Shown here in pieces: positions 5,944 through 14,813 of a DNA stretch of 23,001 nt. Each line of letters begins with the position of its first letter. Within the stretch, counting starts at the first letter, position 1. A program made the position numbers and the translations under genes. The notes under the pieces were generated by a model, which saw only the letters and a list, made by a program, of their open reading frames with translations, was not told the origin of the DNA and searched no databases. The DNA lies in NCBI GenBank assembly GCA_023416275.1, contig JAEZIB010000186.1:1-23001 (forward strand). The letters are read 5' to 3'. Source of the DNA: Bacillota bacterium (GTDB taxonomy: Bacteria; Bacillota; Clostridia; Acetivibrionales; DSM-1351).

Positions 5944-7134
5944 CTATTTGTTTCTCAACAAATTTATTGCAACAATTATAGCCACAATAATATCAATTAC
6001 TAACCCTAGTCCTATAGCTGAATAAGTACCATATCTCATAATTACAGCTCCAAATATAGGGGCACTAATTACACCCGATAGGCTTATGATTGACTCGCTG
6101 ATGCTTAAGCAGCTTACTTTGTATTTTTCAGGAGCTAGCTTATATATATAGGTTTTATATGCTGCTGACTGCATACCATAAGCAAGTCCTGATAACATAC
6201 CAAGCAACATAATTACAAGAGTATTGCTGAATATTAAGATTAATGTCAGTCTGATAATCTGAATTAAAAAGGATATAAAAATCAGACCTTGACTCTTAAA
6301 TCTTGTTAACAGCCTTGCAGCAAGAAAAAAGGATATAATTTCAGGTGCTGCATCAAAAAAATATGCTACTCCTAAGCTAAAGGGGCCGCCACCCGAATCA
6401 GAAAGCAGTACACCTAGATATGAATATATCCCCTTAACAACAAAATAATAGAAGAAAAGAATCAATATCATTGATCTCAACGGCTTAATGGCTAATATTT
6501 GGGATAGTCCTTCCTTTATGGAAATTTGTGCTTTAGTATCATTTTTATCAGCTACCGCACTATTTGAACTAGAATTCTTGTTAGCAGTAAGAAGAAATAT
6601 TGAAATAAACAGAAAACAAGTACTTATTATTATATAAAAAACATATATGCCCCAGCCAAAAGTTTGAAGTAAGTAACCAAGAAAAACCCCCGATAGGGCA
6701 TAGCCTATTGAGCCAAGACCACGAATTTTACCATAATCATTTTCTTTATTGTGTCTTTTAAGAACTTTTATATACCATGCTTCTGACAATGGAACAGTTC
6801 CAAACAAAAAAAATCCCCATATTCCTATCATTGAATTTATAAATACAACCTGCTTGGATAAAGCCATAGAAACTGCTGCTGCTACTCCAATGCAAATTGA
6901 AATAAGAAGTATTCTTTTTGTACACTTGTAACGATCGGCAACAAAACCAATCAAATTTTGTCCTATCAATGTAGATATAGTAAATATTGAAACTGCGAAG
7001 CTAATTTCCTTTTTTGTAAAGCCAATTTCAAGAATATACATTGTATACATTCCAGATATGCTTAGCATGAGTGCCCAATATGAAAATACAAAGACTCTAA
7101 ATTTGTTATATATAATATTTATTATAATCGCCAC
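5944..7134 (-). CDS. MFS transporter, 12 membrane segments
   Basis: Major-facilitator proteins are secondary transporters driven by ion gradients. The 396-residue product is hydrophobic throughout. It has a motif-A-like loop between segments 2 and 3 (GFVADRYKCTKR), a long charged central loop (about 190-215) between the two six-segment halves, and a C-terminal half that includes GMLSGLAYGMQSAAYKTYI. The overall look (FSYWALMLSISGMYTMYIL start, IRGLGSIGYALSGVFLGYL) resembles the MFS_1-like/PPP and nucleoside-symporter types rather than drug exporters; the substrate is unknown. Start is uncertain: the first possible codon, GTG at 7134-7132, lies inside the only Shine-Dalgarno-like sequence (AGGTGG), so translation may begin a few codons later at an ATT/ATA-rich stretch. 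It is upstream of, and in the same direction as, the small LysM-gene paralogue, but a promoter-like block separates them. Confidence 0.8.
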   Translation of the reverse strand: MAIIINIIYNKFRVFVFSYWALMLSISGMYTMYILEIGFTKKEISFAVSIFTISTLIGQNLIGFVADRYKCTKRILLISICIGVAAAVSMALSKQVVFINSMIGIWGFFLFGTVPLSEAWYIKVLKRHNKENDYGKIRGLGSIGYALSGVFLGYLLQTFGWGIYVFYIIISTCFLFISIFLLTANKNSSSNSAVADKNDTKAQISIKEGLSQILAIKPLRSMILILFFYYFVVKGIYSYLGVLLSDSGGGPFSLGVAYFFDAAPEIISFFLAARLLTRFKSQGLIFISFLIQIIRLTLILIFSNTLVIMLLGMLSGLAYGMQSAAYKTYIYKLAPEKYKVSCLSISESIISLSGVISAPIFGAVIMRYGTYSAIGLGLVIDIIVAIIVAINLLRNK

Positions 7135-7470
7135 CTAATTAAAATGTTTTTAATTTATATTGGTTTTTTTATAAACTACAAGAAAATATGACAAAACCAC
7201 GATAGTCATTATTCTCCCAAAGGTTTTATTTATTATGATAACAGTGTTTTTGACTATTGTATATGAGTTTTAATATATGAGATTCTAAAACTATTTGTAC
7301 TCACTTTTTTCGATTTGGAAACAAACTTTTGGTAAGGCTCCATCATCAATACCCGTTTAAATATGGAAAAGTTAGGTGGGTTGTTTGACTGCTTATGTAT
7401 ATATTATCTACATGACAAAGATAGTACAATCTTATATAATAATTACATACATAATTTTTGGGGAGGAAAA

Positions 7471-7600
7471 CTCGAAAATAAGTTTGTACAAACATGGTAC
7501 ATTTTCGAGCCACAAAAACCACAAGTGGTTTTTGATGATGTGTTTTCGTACATTCATCGTTCTCTTCGCATGTCAAAAAGCTGCGAGCAGCTTTTTGTGG
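7471..7600. other. Cluster of near-perfect palindromes; candidate structured RNA or decayed element
   Basis: Four inverted repeats follow each other: CTCGAAAAT (7471-7479) with ATTTTCGAG (7501-7509), enclosing GTTTG-TA-CAAAC (7482-7493); AAAAACCAC-AA-GTGGTTTTT (7514-7533); and CAAAAAGCTGC-GA-GCAGCTTTTTG (7574-7597). In addition CCACAAAAA (7510-7518) can pair at long range with TTTTTGTGG (7592-7600), which would disrupt the local hairpins. GGGGAGG lies just before at 7460-7466. Overlapping ORFs on both strands here have no convincing start and are probably by-products of the symmetry. The flanks (7135-7470 and 7601-7631) show no other feature. Confidence 0.5.
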
Positions 7601-7638
7601 AATTTAGCAATTAAGCAATGACCATTTACTTTTAATTA

Positions 7639-7904
7639 CTCAACTTTCCCAGTTAAATTATAGGTGTTCAACTTATCAATGGAAAGTTGGGTTAGAAATA
7701 ATTGCATGAATTAGTTGGCAAATCGAAGTTTTTTTGCTGGAAAACCGACACGATGTCGGTTTTAGCACACCATGAACCATGGAGGGTGAATGTGTGCGAC
7801 GGCTAAAATGCTGAGATGAGCCATTACTAATTCGAGCAACTATTTCGGCAATAAACCATTGATAAGTTTGAACACCGATAGATTTTCTGTATGGGAAAGT
7901 TGAG
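7639..7904 (-). mobile_element. Complete fold-back MITE-like element (266 bp), CTCAACTTTCCC family
   Basis: Perfect 12-bp ends CTCAACTTTCCC and GGGAAAGTTGAG are flanked by the direct repeat TTAATTA (7632-7638 and 7905-7911). Inner blocks continue the symmetry: GGTGTTCAACTTATCAATGG on the left against CCATTGATAAGTTTGAACACC on the right, and TAGAAATAATTGCATGAATTAGT against ACTAATTCGAGCAACTATTTCGG, so most of the element is one imperfect palindrome of about 85-bp arms. The centre holds AAAACCGACA-cga-TGTCGGTTTT and the CACACCATGAACCATGG region. No ORF of transposase size is present, so movement would need an enzyme supplied elsewhere. Orientation is reversed relative to the copy at 17653-18023. 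The right end lies about 12 bases before the polC ribosome site. Confidence 0.8.
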
Positions 7905-7928
7905 TTAATTACTATTTGGAGGTTCAGC

Positions 7929-10900
7929 TTGAAAAAAGTTAATGAAATTTTTAGTGATTATAATGCAGAGGGCAATCTGAGTACAGCAACTGTAGAAGGT
8001 GCTGTCTTGAAGAAGAAAAGCAAAATCCTTGAGATTAAGCTAAGCTCTGATAAATATATTGATGTAAAAAGAATAGAAGGTCTTAATAGATTTCTAAAAA
8101 AACGATTTTCATTAAATGATTCGAAAATATCTGTAGAGTATGCTCAAGGAATTGATAAAAAGCCTATCGAAAAGGAACTTGAGGATATTTTATTTGCTAT
8201 GTCAGAAAAACACCCTCTATTAAAAGCTGTAATGAAAAATACTGAATATGAAGTAAATAATAATATAATTAATTTTAATTTCAATATTGTGGCATCAGAG
8301 GTTTTGACAGGTATGGATTATGATAAAAAAATCAGTAAAGCCATCAAAAGTCTGTATGGTTCAACATATAAAATTAACTTTTTTGATAAAGTAGATAGTA
8401 ATGATTTAAAGAGGCTGCAGAAGGAATCACGTGAAAAAGAAATTCAGCTTATCAAGGAACAATCCCAAGCTGCAGTAACCAGTAATGCTCCTGAATTGCC
8501 TAAAGAAACTCCACCAATAAAGCAGGATATAAAAGTGGAAAATGGAGAAAAGAAAGAAGATACACCTCTGATATTAGGCAGGAATGCTAATATTAAAGAG
8601 AATATAATAAAAGTTACTGACATAGTTCCAGATGAAGGAAGGGTAGCTATAAAGGGTGAAATATCAAATATTGAAGCAAAGGAGTTAAGAAGTGGGAAAA
8701 CTTTGATTTCCTTTGATTTATATGACGGTTCAAGCTCAATGACCTGTAAGGCTTTTGTCAAAGAGGGTGAAGAAGGAGAAGTACTATCTAGACTAAAAAA
8801 AGCAAAGGCGGTAAAATTAGCTGGAAACGCAAGCAACAGCAAATTTTCAGGTGAGATTGAGCTTGTTGCAAATACTATAGTCGAAGCGGAAGGACTTAAG
8901 AAGGTTAAGAGACAGGATAATTCAGAAGTTAAAAGAGTAGAACTGCATATGCATACACAGATGAGCCAAATGGATGCAATGACAAGTGCTTCTGATTTGA
9001 TTAAAAGAGCTATGAGCTGGGGAATGAAATCTATAGCTATTACAGATCACGGAGTGGTACAGGCATTTCCTGAGGCGCACAAGCTTTTAGGAAGAGACAA
9101 CCCAGATATGAAGGTTATATACGGAGTTGAGGCATATTTAGCTCCTGATAAAAAGCCTGCTGTTACAAATATTAAAGGGCAAAGCATTGATACCACTTAT
9201 TGCGTGCTAGACCTTGAAACTACAGGTTTTTCTCCTATAACAGAAAAAATTACCGAAATAGGGATAATGAAGGTCAAGGATGGAAAGGTGTTGGAGGAAT
9301 TCAGCTGCTTTGTTAATCCTGAAAAACCTATTCCGGCAAGAGTTGTAGAGGTTACTAACATTACTGATGATATGGTTAGGGATGCAGAAACCATAGAAAA
9401 GGTATTTCCCAAAATGCTGGAGTTTATCAAAGGAAGCGTTTTGGTGGCGCATAATGCTCAATTTGATATTGGCTTCCTAAAACATAATGCAAAGGTTTTG
9501 GGTTATGATTTTGATTTTACATATTTAGATACATTATCATTGGCAAAGGATATTTTCCCTGAGTATAAGACTTATAAATTAGGGCGAATAGCTAAAAACC
9601 TCGGAATTAAGGTTGAGGTTGCTCACAGAGCCTTGGATGATGTAAACACTACTGTCAAGGTGTTTAATATAATGCTTGAAAAGCTTAAGGAAAGAGGCGC
9701 ACAGACTCTTGAAGATATAGATAGACTGGGTTCTGATGAAGAGGCTAAAAAGTCAGAATATAAAAAGCTTAATACATATCATGCAATAATATTAGCAAAG
9801 GATTATGTGGGATTAAAAAACTTATATAAGCTAGTTTCATATTCCCATTTAGATTATTTTTATAAAAAACCACGTATATTGAAGAGCATGTATAAAAAAT
9901 ACTCAGAGGGGCTAATTTTGGGCAGTGCATGTAGTGAAGGAGAGCTTTATCAGGCGATTTTGCATGGAAAATCCGACGCAGAAATTGAAAGCATTGCTAG
10001 GGATTACGATTATTTGGAAATTCAGCCTTTAGGGAATAATGACTATCTGATAAGAAAAGAAGAGGTTCCTGACAAGGAGTATCTGAAGGAAATCAATAGA
10101 AAAATTGTTGTGCTCGGGGAAAAATTAAATAAACCTGTAGTTGCAACAGGAGATGTTCACTTTTTGGACCCTGAGGACGAGATATACAGGCGAATACTTG
10201 AAGCTGGTCAGGGTTATACTGATGCGGATTTTCAGGCACCCTTATATTTAAAAACCACTGAGGAGATGCTTGAGGAGTTTTCCTATTTAGGAAAGGAAAC
10301 AGCATATGAGGTGGTAGTTACAAATACCAATAAAATTGCAGAAATGTGTGAACAAATAAGCCCTATATCCGCTGAAAAATGTCCTCCTCATATCGAAGGC
10401 TGCGAGCAGACTATAAAGGATATTGCTTTCGAGAAGGCACATGAGTTGTATGGAGATCCATTGCCTGAAATTGTTCAGCAAAGGCTTGATAGAGAGCTGG
10501 ATTCTATTATAAAGAATGGGTTCTCAGTTATGTACATAATTGCTCAAAAGCTGGTATGGAAATCAAATGAGGATGGCTACCTTGTTGGATCAAGAGGTTC
10601 TGTAGGCTCATCCTTTGTAGCATATATGACGGGGATTACAGAGGTTAATGCGTTACCGCCTCATTATAGGTGCCCTAGTTGTAGACATTCAGATTTCACA
10701 GATTACGGGTATAATAACGGTTTTGATTTGCCAGATAAACCATGTCCTGTATGCGGGGAACAGCTTGCAAAGGATGGAATAGATATCCCCTTCGAAACAT
10801 TCCTGGGGTTTAACGGAGACAAGGAGCCTGATATAGACTTAAACTTCTCGGGAGAATATCAGGCAAGAGCGCATAAATATACAGAAGTTATATTTGGAAA

Positions 10901-12284
10901 GGGTACAACCTTTAAGGCAGGAACTGTAGGTACAATAGCTGATAAAACAGCCTTTGGCTATGTGAAAAAGTATTTTGATGAAAAGAATATCCCTGTAAAC
11001 AAAGCAGAAATTATCAGAATATCAAAAGGTTGTACAGGTATAAAAAGAACGTCAGGACAGCATCCTGGAGGAATAATAGTTGTGCCAAAAGGTCGTGAAA
11101 TATTTGAATTTTGCCCTGTACAGCATCCTGCGGATGACCCTGATTCAGATATTATAACAACCCATTTTGACTATCACTCAATAGATCAGAATCTATTAAA
11201 GCTGGATATACTAGGGCATGATGACCCTACAATGATTAGGATGCTTCAGGATATTACAGGGGTAGATCCAAAAACAATACCTATGGATGATAAAGAGACT
11301 ATGTCCTTATTTTCATCAACAGAAGCCTTGGGTGTTGAACCTCATCAAATAAATTCTAAGGTTGGAACCTTTGGGGTTCCTGAGTTTGGAACTAAATTTG
11401 TTAGAGGAATGCTTCTAGATACTATGCCAAAGCAATTTGCAGATTTGATCTGTATATCAGGACTTTCACACGGCACCGATGTGTGGCTGGGTAACGCAAA
11501 GGACTTGATAGATGCAGGCACAGTTACATTAAGTGAAGCTGTGTGTACAAGAGACGATATCATGGTTTATCTTATGAAAAAAGGTCTACCTCCAAATTCT
11601 GCCTTCAAAATAATGGAAATAGTTCGTAAGGGAAAGGCATTAAAAGATTCCAAATGGCCTGAATATGAGGCGTTGATGAGAGAACATCAAGTACCCGAAT
11701 GGTATATAGATTCATGTAAGAAAATAAAATATATGTTCCCTAAGGCTCATGCTGCGGCTTATATTATGATGGCCTTTAGAATAGCCTGGTTCAAGGTTCA
11801 TATTCCTCTGGCTTATTATGCAGCTTACTTTTCTATCAGGGCAAAGGCTTTTGATGCTGAATATATGATTAATGGCAAAGAGGTTGTCAAACAAAAGATG
11901 AAGGAAATTGAAATGCAAGGTAATCAAGCTGCCAATAAAGATAAAGATATGTATGATGATTTGGAATTGGTGCTGGAGATGTACGAAAGAGGCTTCAGAT
12001 TTCTGCCAATTGATTTATACAAATCCCATGCAACTAATTTTCTTATAGAGGACGATAGTATTAGACCTCCATTAAACAGTATTTCAGGTATGGGAACTGT
12101 TGCGGCCGAAGGTATATATAACGCGGTAATGGAAGGAGGCCCTTTCACTTCAATTGAAAATTTGAGACTTCGGGCTAAAATAGGAAATTCTACTGTAGAA
12201 GCACTTCAAAAATTCGGTTGTTTAAAGGGGCTTCCCAAAAGCAATCAGCTGAGCTTTTTTGATGATTTAGAAGCGTTTGGATAA
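7929..12284 (+). CDS. polC: DNA polymerase III, PolC-type (Gram-positive replicative polymerase with proofreading exonuclease)
   Basis: PolC copies the chromosome together with the sliding clamp and clamp loader. At 1451 residues it is full length. In order: an N-terminal region (1-200), an OB-fold (about 230-320), a PHP domain beginning RVELHMHTQMSQMDA (H340, H342) that is split by the inserted exonuclease, the DEDDh 3'-5' exonuclease (VLDLETTG with D428 and E430; HNAQFDIGF with D513; HRALDDVNTT with H566 and D571), the rest of PHP (GDVHFLDPEDEI), the polymerase core with the four-cysteine zinc site C915-x2-C918 and C939-x2-C942, catalytic DIDLNFS (D968, D970), SGQHPGGIIVVP, and a C-terminal helix-hairpin-helix region. 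The start is TTG at 7929, 6 bases after TTTGGAGG; it is the only start with a good ribosome site. A fold-back repeat ends within 12 bases of that site, and I see no clear promoter between them. Expected single-copy essential gene. Confidence 0.98.
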   Translation: MKKVNEIFSDYNAEGNLSTATVEGAVLKKKSKILEIKLSSDKYIDVKRIEGLNRFLKKRFSLNDSKISVEYAQGIDKKPIEKELEDILFAMSEKHPLLKAVMKNTEYEVNNNIINFNFNIVASEVLTGMDYDKKISKAIKSLYGSTYKINFFDKVDSNDLKRLQKESREKEIQLIKEQSQAAVTSNAPELPKETPPIKQDIKVENGEKKEDTPLILGRNANIKENIIKVTDIVPDEGRVAIKGEISNIEAKELRSGKTLISFDLYDGSSSMTCKAFVKEGEEGEVLSRLKKAKAVKLAGNASNSKFSGEIELVANTIVEAEGLKKVKRQDNSEVKRVELHMHTQMSQMDAMTSASDLIKRAMSWGMKSIAITDHGVVQAFPEAHKLLGRDNPDMKVIYGVEAYLAPDKKPAVTNIKGQSIDTTYCVLDLETTGFSPITEKITEIGIMKVKDGKVLEEFSCFVNPEKPIPARVVEVTNITDDMVRDAETIEKVFPKMLEFIKGSVLVAHNAQFDIGFLKHNAKVLGYDFDFTYLDTLSLAKDIFPEYKTYKLGRIAKNLGIKVEVAHRALDDVNTTVKVFNIMLEKLKERGAQTLEDIDRLGSDEEAKKSEYKKLNTYHAIILAKDYVGLKNLYKLVSYSHLDYFYKKPRILKSMYKKYSEGLILGSACSEGELYQAILHGKSDAEIESIARDYDYLEIQPLGNNDYLIRKEEVPDKEYLKEINRKIVVLGEKLNKPVVATGDVHFLDPEDEIYRRILEAGQGYTDADFQAPLYLKTTEEMLEEFSYLGKETAYEVVVTNTNKIAEMCEQISPISAEKCPPHIEGCEQTIKDIAFEKAHELYGDPLPEIVQQRLDRELDSIIKNGFSVMYIIAQKLVWKSNEDGYLVGSRGSVGSSFVAYMTGITEVNALPPHYRCPSCRHSDFTDYGYNNGFDLPDKPCPVCGEQLAKDGIDIPFETFLGFNGDKEPDIDLNFSGEYQARAHKYTEVIFGKGTTFKAGTVGTIADKTAFGYVKKYFDEKNIPVNKAEIIRISKGCTGIKRTSGQHPGGIIVVPKGREIFEFCPVQHPADDPDSDIITTHFDYHSIDQNLLKLDILGHDDPTMIRMLQDITGVDPKTIPMDDKETMSLFSSTEALGVEPHQINSKVGTFGVPEFGTKFVRGMLLDTMPKQFADLICISGLSHGTDVWLGNAKDLIDAGTVTLSEAVCTRDDIMVYLMKKGLPPNSAFKIMEIVRKGKALKDSKWPEYEALMREHQVPEWYIDSCKKIKYMFPKAHAAAYIMMAFRIAWFKVHIPLAYYAAYFSIRAKAFDAEYMINGKEVVKQKMKEIEMQGNQAANKDKDMYDDLELVLEMYERGFRFLPIDLYKSHATNFLIEDDSIRPPLNSISGMGTVAAEGIYNAVMEGGPFTSIENLRLRAKIGNSTVEALQKFGCLKGLPKSNQLSFFDDLEAFG

Positions 12285-12348
12285 TTAAAAATGAAATTTC
12301 TATTTATAGATAAGCAAAAAATAGAGTGAATTATAAGATAAAGTATTA

Positions 12349-12385
12349 AAAAGGCTTTCAGCATTAAGGTTGAAAGCCTTTTGTT
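12349..12385 (+). terminator. polC terminator
   Basis: AAAAGGCTTTCA (12349-12360) pairs perfectly with TGAAAGCCTTTT (12371-12382) around a 10-base loop, ending in TTTTGTT. It lies 65 bases after the polC stop. Confidence 0.85.
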
Positions 12386-12487
12386 AATATTGAAACTTCA
12401 AGTGGTATACAATGTCTAACCGTGAGGTCTATAGCAATTGATTTTTCAGAAAAATATAAGTAAAATGCAGAGTTTAATGGTATTATA

Positions 12488-12501
12488 GTTGACAAGTCAA
12501 C
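12488..12501. promoter_or_regulatory. Operator 1 for the MarR regulator: GTTGAC-AA-GTCAAC
   Basis: A perfect 6-bp inverted repeat with a 2-bp spacer. It covers the -35 box (TTGACA, 12489-12494) of the promoter in front of the MarR gene. An identical 14-base copy begins 33 bases further on, about three helical turns, so both would face the same side of the DNA. MarR proteins usually bind such palindromes in their own promoters. Confidence 0.75.
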
Positions 12502-12517
12502 GCATTTCACTTAAAAT
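12489..12517 (+). promoter_or_regulatory. Promoter of the marR-exporter operon
   Basis: -35 TTGACA (12489-12494), 17-base spacer, -10 TAAAAT (12512-12517). A start near 12524 would fall inside operator 2, so bound repressor would cover both the -35 box and the start point. Confidence 0.7.
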
Positions 12518-12520
12518 AAT

Positions 12521-12534
12521 GTTGACAAGTCAAC
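12521..12534. promoter_or_regulatory. Operator 2 for the MarR regulator: GTTGAC-AA-GTCAAC
   Basis: Exact copy of the 14-base site at 12488-12501, placed just downstream of the -10 box over the expected transcription start. Confidence 0.75.
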
Positions 12535-12572
12535 TTAATTATTAAACAGTAATAGAAAAGAGGTGCTTATAC

Positions 12573-13007
12573 TTGTATGAGGACATAATGTATTTCATTA
12601 AATTGAACAATAAAATTTTTCGGGCTACCCAAGTATATCTTGATAGAGTGCTGAAGAAATATGCTTTAAGTAGCGGTTCTTATCAATATTTATTTATTTT
12701 AAATAAAAATGAAGGTATAAGCCAGAATAAAGTAAGTAAGGAATTGGGCTTTGATAAAGCGATGTCTGCAAGAACTATAACTAAGCTTATAGAACTTGGT
12801 TATATTGTCAGAATAAAAGATGAAATAGATTCTAGAGCTTATAAACTATATCTGTCAGCAAAGGCTAAGGCTGTCATTCCAAAAATTATAACTGAAATAT
12901 ATGAATTAGTTGACTTAATTACTGCTGACTTAACTGACCAGGAAAAGATTATTACTACAGAATCGCTAAAAAAGATTTTAATTAATTTGAGAGACTTAAA
13001 ACAATAG
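12573..13007 (+). CDS. MarR-family transcriptional regulator, likely repressor of the adjacent exporter
   Basis: MarR proteins are dimeric winged-helix regulators, usually repressors released by small ligands. The 144-residue product has the family layout: an N-terminal dimer helix, a helix-turn-helix (about 47-75; GISQNKVSKELGFDKAMSARTI, with the typical T-K-L-I-E-L-G-Y follow-on), a wing with the conserved D-x-x-D-x-R pattern (KDEIDSRAYKLYLS, about 80-95), and C-terminal dimer helices. The start is TTG at 12573, 7 bases after AAAGAGGTG; the in-frame ATG at 12588 is too far from that site. The DHA2 exporter follows 19 bases after the stop, so the two form an operon. Two identical palindromes over the promoter indicate autorepression of both genes. 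The ligand is unknown. Confidence 0.9.
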   Translation: MYEDIMYFIKLNNKIFRATQVYLDRVLKKYALSSGSYQYLFILNKNEGISQNKVSKELGFDKAMSARTITKLIELGYIVRIKDEIDSRAYKLYLSAKAKAVIPKIITEIYELVDLITADLTDQEKIITTESLKKILINLRDLKQ

Positions 13008-13026
13008 ATACACAAGGAGATAAAAC

Positions 13027-14466
13027 ATGAACTCTACAAATATTCGCAGCAAAAAAAACAAATGGGTTATTTTATTTACAGTCCTAATGGTAACTTTTAT
13101 GGCAACATTAGATGGAAGTATTGTAAACGTAGCTTTACCTGTTATGACAAATGCTTTAAATGTAACATCGGCAAGTATTCAATTAGTAGTGACAAGCTAT
13201 TTAATCATAATTTCAGCAACTATTTTGTTGTTTGGAAGATTGGGAGATATGATTGGCAAATCAAAGGTATTTATGTTTGGAATTGGACTATTTACACTTG
13301 GCTCTTTACTTTGCGGAATCACTAGTACCTTTTCGATTTTAGTTCTGTCAAGAGTTATTCAGGCTATTGGAGCCGCTGGGACTATGGCTAACAGTCAAGG
13401 GATTATCACAGAGGTATTTCCACCAAATGAAAGGGGAAGAGCTTTAGGAATTAACGGAACCTTTGTTGCTCTAGGCTCCTTATTGGGACCTGCTGTAGGA
13501 GGCTTTATTCTTGATGTTGGCAAATGGGAATATATTTTCCTGATTAATGTTCCAATAGGTATAATTACTTTGTTTTTTGGTTTTGAATTGCTTCCTAAAA
13601 CTAATAAAACAATAAAGGAGAAGCTGGATGGTTTTGGGGCTATTTTGTTTGTTTTTGCTATAGTGCCTCTATTTGTGGCACTTGGAAAAGGGCAGGAGAT
13701 TGGCTTTACACATCCAATGATTCTGACCAGTTTTGCAGTTTCTATAATAGCCTTTATAATATTTATTATGGTGGAAAGAAGGCAGGAAAATCCGCTTTTA
13801 CAGTTGGAGATATTTAAAAACAAATTGTTTTCTCTTAGCATATTTTGTGCATTTTTATCTTTTATAGCTATTTTTTGCTCAAATATTATTCAGCCCTTCT
13901 ATCTTCAGGAGGCAATGGGCTTTTCTCCATCAACTGCTGGGTTAGTTCTGATGACCTATCCATTGGTTATCTCAGTTATTGCACCAGTGAGCGGATATTT
14001 GTCAGATAAATTCGGTTCTGAGATTTTAACTTTAATTGGGTTGTCACTCACAAGCTTGGGATTATTCTTAATGTCTAGCTTAACCGATTATTCTTCGATA
14101 ATAAGTATGGTAGTGTTTACAGCAGTAATGGCTTTGGGGAATGGATTATTTCAAGCACCAAATAATTCGCTAGTTATGTCCACAGTTCCGCGTGATAAGC
14201 TGGGTATTGCAGGTAGTGTTAATGCCCTTACAAGAAATCTTGGTATGATATGTGGAATAGCATTATCAACTATAATTTTATATAATAGAATGAGCTACAA
14301 AATAGGATATCATGTAACAGATTTCGTGGTTGGAAGAAATGACGTTTTTATATATGGTATGAGAATTGTATATATAACCGCAGCTGTAATTTGTTTGGTT
14401 GGAGTCGTTTTAACATCTTCACGCCTGCTTAGCAAAAAAACAAAGTCAGAAACTGTTTTGGAGTAG
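13027..14466 (+). CDS. DHA2-family MFS multidrug exporter (EmrB/QacA type, 14 membrane segments)
   Basis: These proteins pump drugs or other amphiphilic compounds out with proton exchange. The 479 residues are within the family's usual size for 14 segments. Visible motifs: TLDGSIVNVALP in segment 1 (D29), motif A after segment 2 (GRLGDMIGKSKVF), the segment-4 region SRVIQAIGAAGTM with the usual R, and antiporter motif C in segment 5 (GSLLGPAVGGFI). The start is ATG at 13027, 7 bases after AAGGAGA. It is the second gene of the MarR operon; exposure to a substrate recognised by MarR probably induces it. Tandem small membrane-protein genes follow 100 bases later and might be part of the same transcript, since no strong terminator separates them. 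Substrates are unknown. Confidence 0.93.
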   Translation: MNSTNIRSKKNKWVILFTVLMVTFMATLDGSIVNVALPVMTNALNVTSASIQLVVTSYLIIISATILLFGRLGDMIGKSKVFMFGIGLFTLGSLLCGITSTFSILVLSRVIQAIGAAGTMANSQGIITEVFPPNERGRALGINGTFVALGSLLGPAVGGFILDVGKWEYIFLINVPIGIITLFFGFELLPKTNKTIKEKLDGFGAILFVFAIVPLFVALGKGQEIGFTHPMILTSFAVSIIAFIIFIMVERRQENPLLQLEIFKNKLFSLSIFCAFLSFIAIFCSNIIQPFYLQEAMGFSPSTAGLVLMTYPLVISVIAPVSGYLSDKFGSEILTLIGLSLTSLGLFLMSSLTDYSSIISMVVFTAVMALGNGLFQAPNNSLVMSTVPRDKLGIAGSVNALTRNLGMICGIALSTIILYNRMSYKIGYHVTDFVVGRNDVFIYGMRIVYITAAVICLVGVVLTSSRLLSKKTKSETVLE

Positions 14467-14566
14467 CAGTTTTTTATCTGTTAATCAAAATTAAGTGGCT
14501 GATTAGTAACATCATAAGATTTTTAGTACATTGAAAGAAAAGTATTTATCTAGGGGGAGGGGAAAT

Positions 14567-14800
14567 ATGCCACTATTAGGAAACATAATTATTATCATGG
14601 TCTTTGCAATTGTTTTATTTTTAGCTGTTATAGCAATAATTCGGGGACATAAAGGTATGAAGATTAGCAAACAATTTGATATAGCTGCTAAAAAAACAAG
14701 ATTTGGTTATTGGCTGCTTTCAGCCGTACATATGTGGGTTGGTATTTTAATAACTTTATGTTATTTAATTGCTGGAATATTGATTTTGAATAATTTATAA
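14567..14800 (+). CDS. Small membrane protein (77 aa, two hydrophobic segments)
   Basis: Start chosen at ATG 14567, 4 bases after the very strong GGGGGAGGGG site; the longer frame from 14531 has no ribosome site. Segment 1 is about residues 5-23 (IIIIMVFAIVLFLAVIAII), then a basic loop (RGHKGMKISKQFDIAAKKTRFG), then segment 2 (about 47-73, including MWVGILITLCYLIAGILIL). The positive loop between the segments should be cytoplasmic, with both ends outside. No family recognised. The next gene starts 13 bases after the stop and has the same plan, so the two are probably co-expressed and may form a two-part membrane complex, possibly accessory to the exporter upstream. Confidence 0.65.
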   Translation: MPLLGNIIIIMVFAIVLFLAVIAIIRGHKGMKISKQFDIAAKKTRFGYWLLSAVHMWVGILITLCYLIAGILILNNL

Positions 14801-14813
14801 GGGATGTGGACTA

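Noticed and set aside
7363..7621. Three overlapping ORFs of 76-83 codons in the gap before polC
   Set aside because: They cover a palindrome cluster, occur on both strands, lack ribosome sites at sensible distances and have no domain-like composition. Treated as by-products of the symmetric sequence.
13395..13841. Minus-strand 148-codon ORF opposite the DHA2 exporter
   Set aside because: It is antisense to well-supported coding sequence and has no ribosome site or recognisable domain.
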